Below the pieces are notes generated by a model. That model saw only the letters and a list, made by a program, of their open reading frames with translations, was not told the DNA's origin and did not search any database. A DNA stretch of 64,000 nt from assembly GCA_951801955.1 (NCBI GenBank), contig CATOOV010000002.1, positions 62,001-126,000 of the forward strand, read 5' to 3'. A program made the translations under genes and the position numbers. Below are positions 9,201 to 16,748 of the stretch, piece by piece (positions within the stretch are counted from its first letter, which is position 1; each line of letters begins with the position of its first letter). The DNA comes from an uncultured Lachnospiraceae bacterium. Its GTDB lineage: Bacteria; Bacillota; Clostridia; Lachnospirales; Lachnospiraceae.

Positions 9201-10125
9201 TGGTTGGACTGAGGTGGAAAAAATATCATCAACGGGAGGGGAAGGACATAACCATAAATTAGTAAAAGTTGAGGAAAAAGACGCAGAATGCCTGACACCT
9301 GGAAACAAGGCATATTGGTTATGTGAAGATTGTGGTAAAATGTTCAAAGATAAGGATGCAGGAAGGGAAACCACAGCAGAAGCTGTAACCGTTCGTGAGA
9401 CTGGGCATGCCTGGGATAAAGGCAAAGTAACCAAGGAACCCACCGCCAAAAAGAAGGGAGAGAAAACGTTTCACTGCGTGGTGTGCGGAGGCATAAAAAC
9501 AGAAACCATACCAGAATTGGATGAAGAGGATGATATGCCAGAAGTTGGTGACAGGCTTATTGATGAGGATACCAATAACATTTATTTGGTAACCCATATG
9601 GGTCCCCAAAAAAAGGAAGTATCTTATTTCAAGCCAGGCAAAAAGTCGGCAAGTACAGTCAAAATTCCTTCTGTTGTTACGATTGGCGGATGCACTTACA
9701 AGGTGGTATCCATAGCTCCCAAAGCATTTGCAAATAACAAAAAATTGAAAAAGGCAGTGATCCAGGGGAATGTGGAAACAATTGGCAAACAGGCATTTTC
9801 TGGTTGTACAAAACTCAAGTCTGTGACGCTTGGGACAAAGATCCATAGCATTGGGGACAAAGCATTTTTCCAATGTACAGCATTAGAAAAATTTACAATT
9901 CCATCTAAGGTGTCAACAATTGGCAAACAGGCATTTTATAAATGTAAGAAGATGAAGTCAGTTACAATCAAGACGGCAAAATTGACAAGTAAAAAAATTG
10001 GGTACCAGGCTTTTAAAGGGCTTCCTTCCAAGGTAGTGGTAAAAGTGCCCAAGGGAAAATTGAACACCTACAAAAAAATATTGATAGCAAAAGGCCTTAG
10101 TAAAAAAGCAAAAATTAAAAGGTAA
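6223..10125 (+). CDS. Large secreted protein: cysteine-peptidase-like head, YY repeats, Cys-rich repeats, BspA-type LRR tail
   Basis: The track starts at TTG 6169, but ATG 6223 follows AAAGGGTGG and begins a classic signal peptide (hydrophobic ILLVVMLLFTTFLGG, cut near VKA), giving 1300 residues. Residues about 35-165 look like an NlpC/P60 or CHAP cysteine peptidase: CLKFVADSF holds the likely catalytic Cys and GHIGVYVGDGYFVHA the His. Two beta-rich segments (about 185-400) and a region with FDAKYYKENNGDL and HYYTAGIEKGYSP repeats follow. Five repeats of 88-96 residues (about 643-1100) carry paired CxxC-like motifs. The C-terminus has LRR_5 repeats (ETIGKQAFSGCTKLKSV). No LPXTG anchor is seen. 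A cell-wall or adhesion role is inferred. Confidence 0.82.
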   Translation: MKNKKQHPNGYRKISIWKNFWILLVVMLLFTTFLGGRINVKAAAKTFTSSEVADYFNKQVGKSYPSGMCLKFVADSFGNLGADRSSTCCAYKYGSSHITSKNIDNIPVGADVFFGACGGGPCKTCKSSYYGHIGVYVGDGYFVHATGGKVQKTSLKGTNWKNKYRGWGYHGNVNISQSTSGNNKPESGQQPILSCLDFPEDGRAYSETDKIVIQGWFITPDGVACVNAGKAEGSDLVQCSMYSRPDVSNLYPGYPTGSEGFRVEATPAQLQLTPGSNTIVIRGYSKNGQVVEIGKRTINYEPNFFHIDTPAKDLNSISTTSDIYGWVISKKGISKLVIVLNDVEYEITNRFQRPDVAQYHPGYDVSKAGFSYQIDPTKFRNGMNSLKVRAYTSSKDYFEIYNGMFEGIKMWEGYFDSDYYYARYKDSDVDVRNIGQNEEKLKYHYYTAGIEKGYSPCISFDAKYYKENNGDLRDKSYKFVYEHFVRFVLGNGEIRPLSPWLHLGFYRDHYRDELGSMDSKTLVTHHKVYGSREGRLGAPTQEAEAFCKLYNPIRYAGCKGNEDVRNAFGDGSTNESRDLLWFHFWYYVLGGSDEHQASDEFCFNYVKKTYNLKTNMDAFWWYMDTGYSQKLDTVQKTEVSHVHTLEKTEAQPASCVKSGNREYWTCTNTDCNKVYADADAVIDATVEMMSIPKTEHTWDEGIVTKEPLGMKTGIKTYTCSECGKIRTEEIAATGKHMLVKVEEQPAGCIENGTREHWRCTDCGILFADKDASTETTVEELEISCTGHVWDEGEVSMEPAADQAGMKVYTCTVCGSSRLEEVSLPGETHKLSKVEKKAANCTNPGHEAYWICTDCGKVFEDAEGKKETSTGAMEIPKTAHAWDGGKVIKEPSISTLYTCIQCGTTKKQEIPPSGGGHILSKVAAKKESCLENGNKEHWSCTDCGMLFADKDARTETTAEAVTIPQKPHNWDKGEVLKEPTSTEKGIKILRCTICGWTEVEKISSTGGEGHNHKLVKVEEKDAECLTPGNKAYWLCEDCGKMFKDKDAGRETTAEAVTVRETGHAWDKGKVTKEPTAKKKGEKTFHCVVCGGIKTETIPELDEEDDMPEVGDRLIDEDTNNIYLVTHMGPQKKEVSYFKPGKKSASTVKIPSVVTIGGCTYKVVSIAPKAFANNKKLKKAVIQGNVETIGKQAFSGCTKLKSVTLGTKIHSIGDKAFFQCTALEKFTIPSKVSTIGKQAFYKCKKMKSVTIKTAKLTSKKIGYQAFKGLPSKVVVKVPKGKLNTYKKILIAKGLSKKAKIKR

Positions 10126-10135
10126 AATTGTAGAA

Positions 10136-10164
10136 TGGAAACCGCTGGTTTTATGCGGTTTCCA
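10136..10164 (+). terminator. Hairpin after the large secreted protein
   Basis: TGGAAACCGC and GCGGTTTCCA pair perfectly over ten bases around a nine-base loop, starting 11 bases after the stop codon. No T-run follows, so it may be a weak terminator or an RNA 3'-end stabiliser. Confidence 0.5.
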
Positions 10165-10343
10165 TAATGGAACATGATGCAAGTTATCTTGACTATGAAA
10201 TAAAACTATGTGAAACCGATTCAATTGTTTTATAGCAAATATTTTATTTACTTGCTTTGTTTCCACCAGTTATAAAAGCACTTTTCACAGCAGATTTCGC
10301 AGGCATATGTATTTGCATTTATGATTGCTTTCAAGAGAAAAAA

Positions 10344-10568
10344 GTGGATGAAAATATGGTGATTTTAATGGTGGTGTTCCTTGTTCTATTGGCAATATTG
10401 TTTTTTATCATTGCTGGGACAGATGAGAAATATTCAGGAATCTTGTCAATGTTTTTTGGAAGCTTGCTGGAAGGAGCGCTTAATCTTTTGATGTTGTGTG
10501 CATGTATGACGGTGATACTTTTCCCACTGGGGGCTTTGATATGGAATCGGAATGACAGGTACAGATGA
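10344..10568 (+). CDS. Small membrane protein, unknown function
   Basis: The reading frame spans 10257-10568, but no ribosome site supports TTG 10257. GTG 10344 (after AAGAGAAAAAA) or ATG 10356 are more likely. The product of about 71-74 residues has two hydrophobic helices: MVILMVVFLVLLAILFFII, then a helix near NLLMLCACMTVILFPLGAL, with a basic tail NRNDRYR. It lies between the large secreted protein and the kinase. Function is unknown and the start is unsure. Confidence 0.4.
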   Translation: MDENMVILMVVFLVLLAILFFIIAGTDEKYSGILSMFFGSLLEGALNLLMLCACMTVILFPLGALIWNRNDRYR

Positions 10569-10893
10569 ATGACAGGATTGTTTGAAAATATCAAAACTTA
10601 CATCCAATATTGGAAAATATCAGAACTGTCTCTGGAGATACTTCTTACGAGTGGTTTTGTGGTAACATGATTTTTAGAGATTTTGATTGAGTAAAAATGC
10701 AATTTTTCATTTCCAAATGTATAGATCTATTATAAAATTAAATTAAACCACTACTGATATCTTGCTGGGGAGTGCGGGGTGTTTCATATTCTTTGCTCCA
10801 TGTGCCTATCACATGCTGGAAATTATATCAGTTTTTGGAATTAAAATTGATTTTGAGAAAAAGTTTAAAAAAATTTTACCAGGAGGAAGAAAT
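10569..10893. other. Spacer upstream of the kinase gene, no gene seen
   Basis: The track extends the kinase ORF back to 10762, but that part has no ribosome site and reads unlike kinase sequence. A TATAAA near 10732 could be a -10 box, though I see no good -35. The promoter of the kinase/phosphatase pair should lie here. Confidence 0.35.
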
Positions 10894-12456
10894 ATGTCAA
10901 TTGGTACAAGGACAAAACAAGGTGGAATGGTGTTTGGTGATTGGAAGATCTATCAACATGTGGGCAGTGGGTCAGGAGGAAGAACTGCAGTATTTCAGAT
11001 AAAGCGTTCCAATTTTGATTGGGAAGAGACAAGTGCGCTAAAGGTAGTAAACATTATTGAGGAAGAAGGACAATTATCTCAACTATCAAAAACATATAAA
11101 AACACTTATGAAGAAGAATGTAAGCGACTGTGTCGGGAAGCGCAGATGGAAGTCCGGTTGATGTATCAAATGCAGGGGAGTATGAACGTTGTCAATTACC
11201 TTGATTATAAATTTTCAGACTGGGAGGAGGAGAATTTTTTTGGATGTGACCTGTTGATTCGAATGGAGTTTTTGGGTTGCCTGAAGCATCTTGTAAAACA
11301 GAAAGACCAATACTCCGAAGGAGAAGTGATACATATTGGTAAAGATATCTGCAAGGCGCTAGTCAGTTGCCATAAGAATAATATTATCCACCGAGACATC
11401 AAACCAGGAAATATTTTTCGAAACAGCCAAGGGTGTTATAAACTAGGAGATTTTGGGATTGCCAGGATATTAGACTTTACAGGAAATGCCAGTACAATAA
11501 AGGGAACCTATGCATACGCAGCCCCTGAACAATTTAGAGGAAATGGTAGGGAAAAGTATGATAATCGTGTAGATATTTACAGTTTGGGACTTACCTTGTA
11601 TGAACTGTTAAATGGCAATCGATTGCCATTTGCACAGTCAAGTTATGTCAGACAGGAGGATATAGAACTTCGTATAGGTGGTAAGCAGATACCTGCCCCT
11701 TCAAATGTGGGAAACGAATTAGCGAAAGTAATTTTGAAAGCTTGTGCTTTTGAACGAGAGGAACGCTTCCAATCCGCACAGGAGTTTCTGAGTGCATTGG
11801 AGAAAATAGAAAATCAGACAAACTATAGACAAATAATCAGGGAAAAGGAAATAGAGCCAGATCCATATGATACAGTTCCAGCAACAGCAGGAAATAAAGT
11901 AGAGCAAAATCCATATGATACAGTTCCAGCAACGGTAGGAAATAAAGAACAGAACACATCGGTTAAGCAGGGAAATGCAGAAGCCCAGTGTAATTTAGGA
12001 AATTGTTATTACAATGGAACAGGAGTAGAACAGGATTTTAAGGAAGCAGTGAAATGGTACCAAAAGTCAGCCGAACAGGGAAATGCAGAAGCACAAAATT
12101 GTTTGGGAGATTGTTACTATCATGGAAAAGGAGTAGAACAAGATTATAAGGAAGCGGTAAAATGGTACCGAAAGTCAGCTGAACAGAAAAATGCAAAAGC
12201 CCAGTGTAATTTAGGAGATTGCTATTGTTATGGAGAGGGGATAGAACAGGATCTTAAGGAGGCAGTCAAGTGGTGGATTAAGTCAGCCGAACAGAAAAAT
12301 GCAGAAGCCCAGTATAAATTGGGAAATTGTTATTATTATGGAAAAGGGGTAGAACAGAATTTTGGGAAGGCAGTAAAATGGTACCAAAAGTCAGCTGAAC
12401 AGGGATATATGAAAGCTCAAAATAGGGTTGGATTTTGGAGAAAGATTGTTAAATAG
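10894..12456 (+). CDS. Cytosolic Ser/Thr protein kinase with C-terminal Sel1 repeats
   Basis: ATG 10894 follows CCAGGAGGAAGAAAT, giving 520 residues. The kinase domain (about 10-290) has the glycine loop GSGSGGRTAVF, the ATP-binding Lys in SALKVV, catalytic HRDIKPGN, metal-binding DFG and the APEQF motif, so it should be active. A short linker with two near-copies of NPYDTVPAT follows. Then come four to five Sel1-type repeats of 36 residues (AEAQCNLGNCYYNG...EAVKWYQKSAEQ). There is no membrane segment and no PASTA domain, unlike PknB/PrkC, so input probably comes through protein contacts by the Sel1 part. The PP2C phosphatase follows 100 bases later and an FHA reader lies upstream. Confidence 0.92.
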   Translation: MSIGTRTKQGGMVFGDWKIYQHVGSGSGGRTAVFQIKRSNFDWEETSALKVVNIIEEEGQLSQLSKTYKNTYEEECKRLCREAQMEVRLMYQMQGSMNVVNYLDYKFSDWEEENFFGCDLLIRMEFLGCLKHLVKQKDQYSEGEVIHIGKDICKALVSCHKNNIIHRDIKPGNIFRNSQGCYKLGDFGIARILDFTGNASTIKGTYAYAAPEQFRGNGREKYDNRVDIYSLGLTLYELLNGNRLPFAQSSYVRQEDIELRIGGKQIPAPSNVGNELAKVILKACAFEREERFQSAQEFLSALEKIENQTNYRQIIREKEIEPDPYDTVPATAGNKVEQNPYDTVPATVGNKEQNTSVKQGNAEAQCNLGNCYYNGTGVEQDFKEAVKWYQKSAEQGNAEAQNCLGDCYYHGKGVEQDYKEAVKWYRKSAEQKNAKAQCNLGDCYCYGEGIEQDLKEAVKWWIKSAEQKNAEAQYKLGNCYYYGKGVEQNFGKAVKWYQKSAEQGYMKAQNRVGFWRKIVK

Positions 12457-12556
12457 AAGAAAGGAGCTATCATGGATTGGGTTTATCTAAAAACATTTAT
12501 TTGTAAAAAGAAAGTATTTGCAGATAAACAAATGTAGAAAACATAAAGGAGACAAA

Positions 12557-13438
12557 ATGGAAAAAAGCAAGTATTATCATGAAAATGATGTAGAAAGTAA
12601 ACATATGCAAGAGACGCCAGCCTATATTTTTCACGGATATGTGGCAAGTAATGTAGGATTAAAGAGGATGAATAATGAAGATAATTTTTTACTGGACGAA
12701 ATATGGAATAGAGAATCAGCATTGGATAAATCAGAAGACATGACAATTGCAAATAAACAGAAAGCATGGTGTAATGTTGCAGTATTTGATGGAATGGGAG
12801 GGGGAGAGAATGGAGAACTTGCTTCTATGATTGCGGCAGAAGAGTTCCAAAAAGTTTTTAATAAAATTGATGTTAATACTGTTGAGACAGATATTGAAAC
12901 TATGTCTCGTAGAGGTTTTTTGAACGCAAACAGAAGAATTATTGAAGAACAGCAGTACCATGCCATGTATGGTACAACAGGAACAATAATTTGTACAAAT
13001 GGTGTAAAATTTAAGGTATTTCATTTAGGAGATAGTCGTGCATATTTATTTCGGAATGGAGAGCTGTACCAGCTTACCAAAGACCAGACATTAGCAGCAA
13101 TGAAGATTTCTCTTGGGTTTTATGAGGAAAATGATCCGCTGGTAGAGAAAGAAAAACATCAGTTGACAGAATATATTGGTTGTGATCAAACTTTGGAAAA
13201 TTTAAGACCACTTGAAAGCCAGTGGATGGATTTGCTGTCTGGGGATAAGTTGTTGATTTGTAGTGATGGTTTGTATGATATGTGTTCGAATGCGCAAATT
13301 ATTGAAATTATGAAAAACGAGGAACAGCCAGAAAAAATAGCTCAGAAATTATTGCAGCGTGCACTGGAGAACGGCGGATTTGATAATATTACCTGTTTAG
13401 TGTTAGAAAGGGGTATTTGTATGGATAATTGCAATTAA
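12557..13438 (+). CDS. PP2C-family Ser/Thr protein phosphatase
   Basis: ATG 12557 follows AAAGGAGACAAA. The track start (12518) lacks a ribosome site. The 293-residue product has all metal-binding PP2C motifs: RMNNEDNF, VFDGMGGG, GDSRAYLF, ICSDGLYD and FDNITCLVL. It is close in size to PrpC/Stp phosphatases with about 40 extra N-terminal residues. It follows the kinase by 100 bases in the same direction, the usual kinase-phosphatase pairing, and should reverse its phosphorylations. The expected substrates, kinase autophosphorylation sites and proteins bound by the FHA gene product, are inferred. Confidence 0.93.
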   Translation: MEKSKYYHENDVESKHMQETPAYIFHGYVASNVGLKRMNNEDNFLLDEIWNRESALDKSEDMTIANKQKAWCNVAVFDGMGGGENGELASMIAAEEFQKVFNKIDVNTVETDIETMSRRGFLNANRRIIEEQQYHAMYGTTGTIICTNGVKFKVFHLGDSRAYLFRNGELYQLTKDQTLAAMKISLGFYEENDPLVEKEKHQLTEYIGCDQTLENLRPLESQWMDLLSGDKLLICSDGLYDMCSNAQIIEIMKNEEQPEKIAQKLLQRALENGGFDNITCLVLERGICMDNCN

Positions 13439-13722
13439 AAAGGTGCGATGAAAAATAATAACACTGATTTGTTAAGAAGATACTCTGGGGAGGAATGAGA
13501 AAACGGATAAGGGGGCAGAAGGGCAAGGGAAAAAATAGGCATTGCAAGACCACATATCTTAGTGGGCTTGTGATGCCTGTTTTGCTTCTATTAGGAAATA
13601 CCTTGCTATGTGAAAGCACGAAAAAAATATCAACACTTTGTTCTATACAGGAAAACACTCCTTTTGCCCCCGTTTATGTTGAATTTCTATGAACTTGTGA
13701 CCTTTGGAATCTAGAATCCCTT

Positions 13723-14280
13723 TTACATGTCCAGCAATTTTGCAATATTGGAAAAATCAACATACAAATCATCATAGATGCCAGCTTTTACAGAATCCGC
13801 AAAAGTATAATCTCCGGTATCCTCCGACTCGAAGTTGTAAATAAGAATCCGGTTTTTTTCTAAATCAACAATCCAGTATTCCCGAACTCCGGCAGTACGG
13901 TATTTAAATAGTTTTGTAAAATAATCCATTCTCCTGCTGCCTGGGGATACAATTTCGATGATCCAGTCAGGTGCACCATAACAGCCGCTGTCTGTGAGCT
14001 TGTTACTATCACAGATCACACAGATATCTGGTTCAACATAATTTTTATCATCTTCATTCAAAAATACTGCAAATGGAGCAAAAAATGGTTCACAGGAACC
14101 GTCTTTTGACCGGATATAGGAATCTATGGAGGAGAAGAGTTCCCTGGCGATTGTCTGGTGTTTGCGGTTGGGTGGAGCCATCATATAAAGTTGTCCATCA
14201 ATCAGTTCTGCACGTTCTCCTTCTGGCAGGGAATAGATATCATCCATCGTGCCAAGTTTTTTGCGGGCTAATTCAGCCAT
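13723..14280 (-). CDS. Uma2-family (DUF820) putative endonuclease
   Basis: I chose ATG 14280 (185 residues), seven bases after AAGGAAGG. The track's TTG six bases earlier is less well placed. Typical family features are LPEGERAELIDGQLYMM near the start, YVEPDICVIC and PDWIIEIVSPGS (the PD-(D/E)xK-like core), then YRTAGVREYWIVDLEK. Uma2 proteins are abundant in cyanobacteria and scattered in clostridia. Their nuclease fold is predicted, but their role is not established. It stands alone, opposite in direction to both neighbours. Confidence 0.85.
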   Translation of the reverse strand: MAELARKKLGTMDDIYSLPEGERAELIDGQLYMMAPPNRKHQTIARELFSSIDSYIRSKDGSCEPFFAPFAVFLNEDDKNYVEPDICVICDSNKLTDSGCYGAPDWIIEIVSPGSRRMDYFTKLFKYRTAGVREYWIVDLEKNRILIYNFESEDTGDYTFADSVKAGIYDDLYVDFSNIAKLLDM

Positions 14281-14570
14281 GGGCAATCCTTCCTTTCTTG
14301 GGTATTTTGTATGGTTTTACCTAGGTGAGGGATTCTATCACCTATTAATATGTTATTTATTCTCGCGGATAATGAGCCAAGCAGCCGCACGAAATACCAT
14401 GATGAGGTACACGCTGGTCTTATATATTATATACTAAAATATTGGTTATTGGTACCCCATCTAAGATAGAAAATCATTCTTTATCAAGAAAAATAGGAAT
14501 AATTCCATCCTTGTCCTCATATATTTGAAATCAGGTACAGGCAATAGCGGGTCTTCAAGGAGGCGAGTTT

Positions 14571-15509
14571 ATGGAGGAAATCATCAATGTATTTCCAAGC
14601 GCCTTAAGGCAGGTCTGCCGGGCGGGATTCCAGGGAGGAGTGGAACCAGAGGAAATCCGCCTTCGAATCGGACGTCCTGTAATGCTGCTTGGAAAGGGGA
14701 GGGAATATTTTTGGAACCAGAAAGAACACATACTTCAGAAAAATCGTGAACAAGCCTATATCTGGAATGAAAGGGACATGAAAGAGACATTGTCAAGGAT
14801 GAGCCAGTATTCCATGTATGCATTGGAAGAAGAGCTGCGCAATGGATTTTTTACGATACAGGGAGGGCATCGAATCGGCGTGGCAGGGCGGACCGTTTGT
14901 GAACAAGGAAAAATTCGTTCTTTTCGTAATATATGCAGTTTAAATATTCGGATTGCAAGGCAGAAACGGGGATGTGCAAAAGAAGTGCTGCCTTGGATGA
15001 TAAAAGGGGATACCATATATAATACCTTAATTCTTTCAGCGCCTGGAGTGGGGAAAACTACCATGCTCAGGGATTGTATCCGACTGTTGTCGGAGGGGGC
15101 GGAAGGATTTGCTGGCAAAAAGATTGGTGTTGTGGATGAGCGAAGTGAGATTGCGGCAAGTTTTTTTGGAGTACCCCAAAATGACTTAGGGGATCGAACG
15201 GATGTTTTGGATTCCTGTCCAAAAGCAGAGGGAATGCGGCTGTTAGTGCGCAGCATGTCCCCTCAGATTATTGCGGTAGACGAGCTGGGAAGTAAAGAGG
15301 ATTGTATCGCAGTGGAGGAAATCCTCCACTGCGGCTGCCAGATCTTGGGAACCATGCACGCACAGGATGCGGAAGAATTACAGGAAAAAATATACCTGTC
15401 CAGATGGCTGGAAAAAGGGTTTTTCGGGAGGTTTGTTTTTTTAAGCCTTGGGCGAGACGGGGGACGCAGCTTCTCTGTGTATGATGGAGGGATGCACAAA
15501 TTATGCTGA
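14571..15509 (+). CDS. spoIIIAA: Stage III sporulation protein AA, ATPase
   Basis: First gene of the complete spoIIIA operon. ATG 14571 follows CAAGGAGGCGAGTTT. The 312-residue product is a secretion-type AAA ATPase with Walker A SAPGVGKTTMLRD near residue 160 and a Walker B-like segment IIAVDELGSKED. In Bacillus, SpoIIIAA powers the channel that links mother cell and forespore, made by the AA-AH proteins and SpoIIQ. The operon is transcribed by sigma-E there. A possible sigma-E-like TCATATATT lies at about 14515, but I could not match a firm -10. It overlaps spoIIIAB by seven bases. Confidence 0.95.
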   Translation: MEEIINVFPSALRQVCRAGFQGGVEPEEIRLRIGRPVMLLGKGREYFWNQKEHILQKNREQAYIWNERDMKETLSRMSQYSMYALEEELRNGFFTIQGGHRIGVAGRTVCEQGKIRSFRNICSLNIRIARQKRGCAKEVLPWMIKGDTIYNTLILSAPGVGKTTMLRDCIRLLSEGAEGFAGKKIGVVDERSEIAASFFGVPQNDLGDRTDVLDSCPKAEGMRLLVRSMSPQIIAVDELGSKEDCIAVEEILHCGCQILGTMHAQDAEELQEKIYLSRWLEKGFFGRFVFLSLGRDGGRSFSVYDGGMHKLC

Positions 15510-16018
15510 AATTAGTGGGAAGTATATGGATTATAACGATATCCATATTGTATGCTTGGAAAGTGAGGAGGGAGCTGAAAGAACATGTGGAACAGCTTGT
15601 GGGTATGAAAGAAATGTTCCTGATGTTGTGGGGGGAAATTTCTTATACCCGAACTCCTTTGAAGGAGGCATTTTTGCAGATTGCATCCCAGAATAAAGAA
15701 CCGTTTTCTTCTTTTTTAGAACTTGTAGCAGAAAAAATGGAGGAAAATGAGGAGTGTATGGGAACCTTCTGGCATCATTTGGTGGAACAGGAAGCGGATA
15801 AATTTTTGTTTCATGAAGAGGAACGGGCGCTCTTACAGAGGGCAGGAGAAAACTTTGGTTATCTGGATGGGAAGATGCAGTTAAAAAATTTGGAGTTGTA
15901 TATGGAACAGGTGGAGGTATTGATTCAAACAGCACAGAAGGAATTGAAAGACAAGCAGAAAGTGTCTGGGGTATTGAGCCTGATGTGCGGGCTGTTTTTG
16001 ATTATTCTTCTGATATAG
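15503..16018 (+). CDS. spoIIIAB: Stage III sporulation protein AB
   Basis: The start ATG 15503 lies inside the end of spoIIIAA, implying translational coupling. The 171-residue product has an N-terminal hydrophobic segment (KLVGSIWIITISILYAW), a long helical soluble part and a C-terminal membrane segment (VLSLMCGLFLIILLI). This matches the SpoIIIAB layout, which resembles type II secretion GspF. Assigned from operon position and topology. Confidence 0.92.
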   Translation: MLKLVGSIWIITISILYAWKVRRELKEHVEQLVGMKEMFLMLWGEISYTRTPLKEAFLQIASQNKEPFSSFLELVAEKMEENEECMGTFWHHLVEQEADKFLFHEEERALLQRAGENFGYLDGKMQLKNLELYMEQVEVLIQTAQKELKDKQKVSGVLSLMCGLFLIILLI

Positions 16019-16034
16019 GGATACGGAGGAAGTT

Positions 16035-16229
16035 ATGAGTATAAGTTTAATTTTTAAAATTGCGGCAGTAGGCATTTTGGTGACCGTGTTAAGCCAGGTA
16101 TTAAAGCACAGCGGAAGGGAGGAACATGCATTTTTGACCAGCCTTGCCGGGCTTTTGATTGTACTGTTTTGGATTGTTCCCTACATATATGAGCTGTTTG
16201 AGACAATGAAAAATCTGTTTGCACTTTGA
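16035..16229 (+). CDS. spoIIIAC: Stage III sporulation protein AC
   Basis: A 64-residue protein with two membrane helices (IFKIAAVGILVTVLSQVL and LTSLAGLLIVLFWIVPYIYEL), the normal size and topology for SpoIIIAC. The start follows ACGGAGGAAGTT. It lies between spoIIIAB and spoIIIAD in the conserved order. Confidence 0.93.
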   Translation: MSISLIFKIAAVGILVTVLSQVLKHSGREEHAFLTSLAGLLIVLFWIVPYIYELFETMKNLFAL

Positions 16230-16258
16230 TAAACTGGCTGAACAAAATGGAGGTAACG

Positions 16259-16645
16259 ATGGACATTATAAAAATCGCGGTTCTGGGAATTGTGGGCGCC
16301 CTGATCGGAATTATGCTTAAGGGGCAGAAGAAAGAATATGAATTGTTTGTAACGCTTGGCGTATCCCTTTGTATCTTTTATTTTATTATGTCAAAGCTCC
16401 ATCTTGTTATTTCCGTAATCAACCGTATGCAGGATTATGTGACGCTGGATACCAGTTATATTGCAATATTAATTAAAATGATCGGGATTACATATGTATC
16501 AGAATTTTCGGCAAATCTCTGTAAAGATGCCGGATACCATGCTGTGGCAGGGCAGATTGAAATGTTTGGAAAACTCACCATTTTAGTGATCAGTATGCCA
16601 GTGATTCTAGTACTGTTGGAGACAATCGAAGAGTTTTTGAGCTGA
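16259..16645 (+). CDS. spoIIIAD: Stage III sporulation protein AD
   Basis: The track begins at TTG 16226, but ATG 16259 after AATGGAGGTAACG gives a 128-residue protein, the normal family length, starting MDIIKIAVLGIVGA. It has four or so membrane helices and is related to SpoIIIAC. It ends ETIEEFLS. The DNA of its last 58 bases is repeated just downstream (16661-16720), where the copied frame would read MPVILVLLEIIGEFLSGKMPN and stop. Confidence 0.93.
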   Translation: MDIIKIAVLGIVGALIGIMLKGQKKEYELFVTLGVSLCIFYFIMSKLHLVISVINRMQDYVTLDTSYIAILIKMIGITYVSEFSANLCKDAGYHAVAGQIEMFGKLTILVISMPVILVLLETIEEFLS

Positions 16646-16720
16646 AAACTCATCTATGTATCAATATGCCAGTGATTCTGGTGCTGTTGGAAATCATCGG
16701 AGAATTTTTGAGCGGAAAAA
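16591..16720 (+). repeat. Duplicated end of spoIIIAD in the spoIIIAD-spoIIIAE spacer
   Basis: The stretch 16591-16648 (from CAGTATGCCAGTGATTC) recurs at 16663-16720 (from CAATATGCCAGTGATTC) with about nine differences in 58 bases. Several differences are synonymous or conservative in the spoIIIAD frame. The second copy keeps an open SpoIIIAD-like tail that stops at TAA a few codons later, but in a different frame from the gene. Confidence 0.85.
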
Positions 16721-16748
16721 TGCCAAATTAAGGCAGGGAGGGCTTTCC

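Noticed and set aside
8625-9449. Long minus-strand ORF of 274 residues inside the large secreted protein
   Set aside because: It is the shadow of the Cys-rich repeats, repeated in step with them. The plus-strand frame has a signal peptide and coherent domains.
13495-13692. 65-codon ORF starting MRKRIRGQKGKGKNRH after GGGGAGGA
   Set aside because: The ribosome site touches the ATG (no spacer), the product has no recognisable features, and it lies in a short gap after the phosphatase. Not supported as a gene.
14515-14545. Sigma-E promoter of spoIIIA
   Set aside because: TCATATATT fits a -35, but no CATACA-type -10 is found at the right distance. Mentioned only in the spoIIIAA entry.
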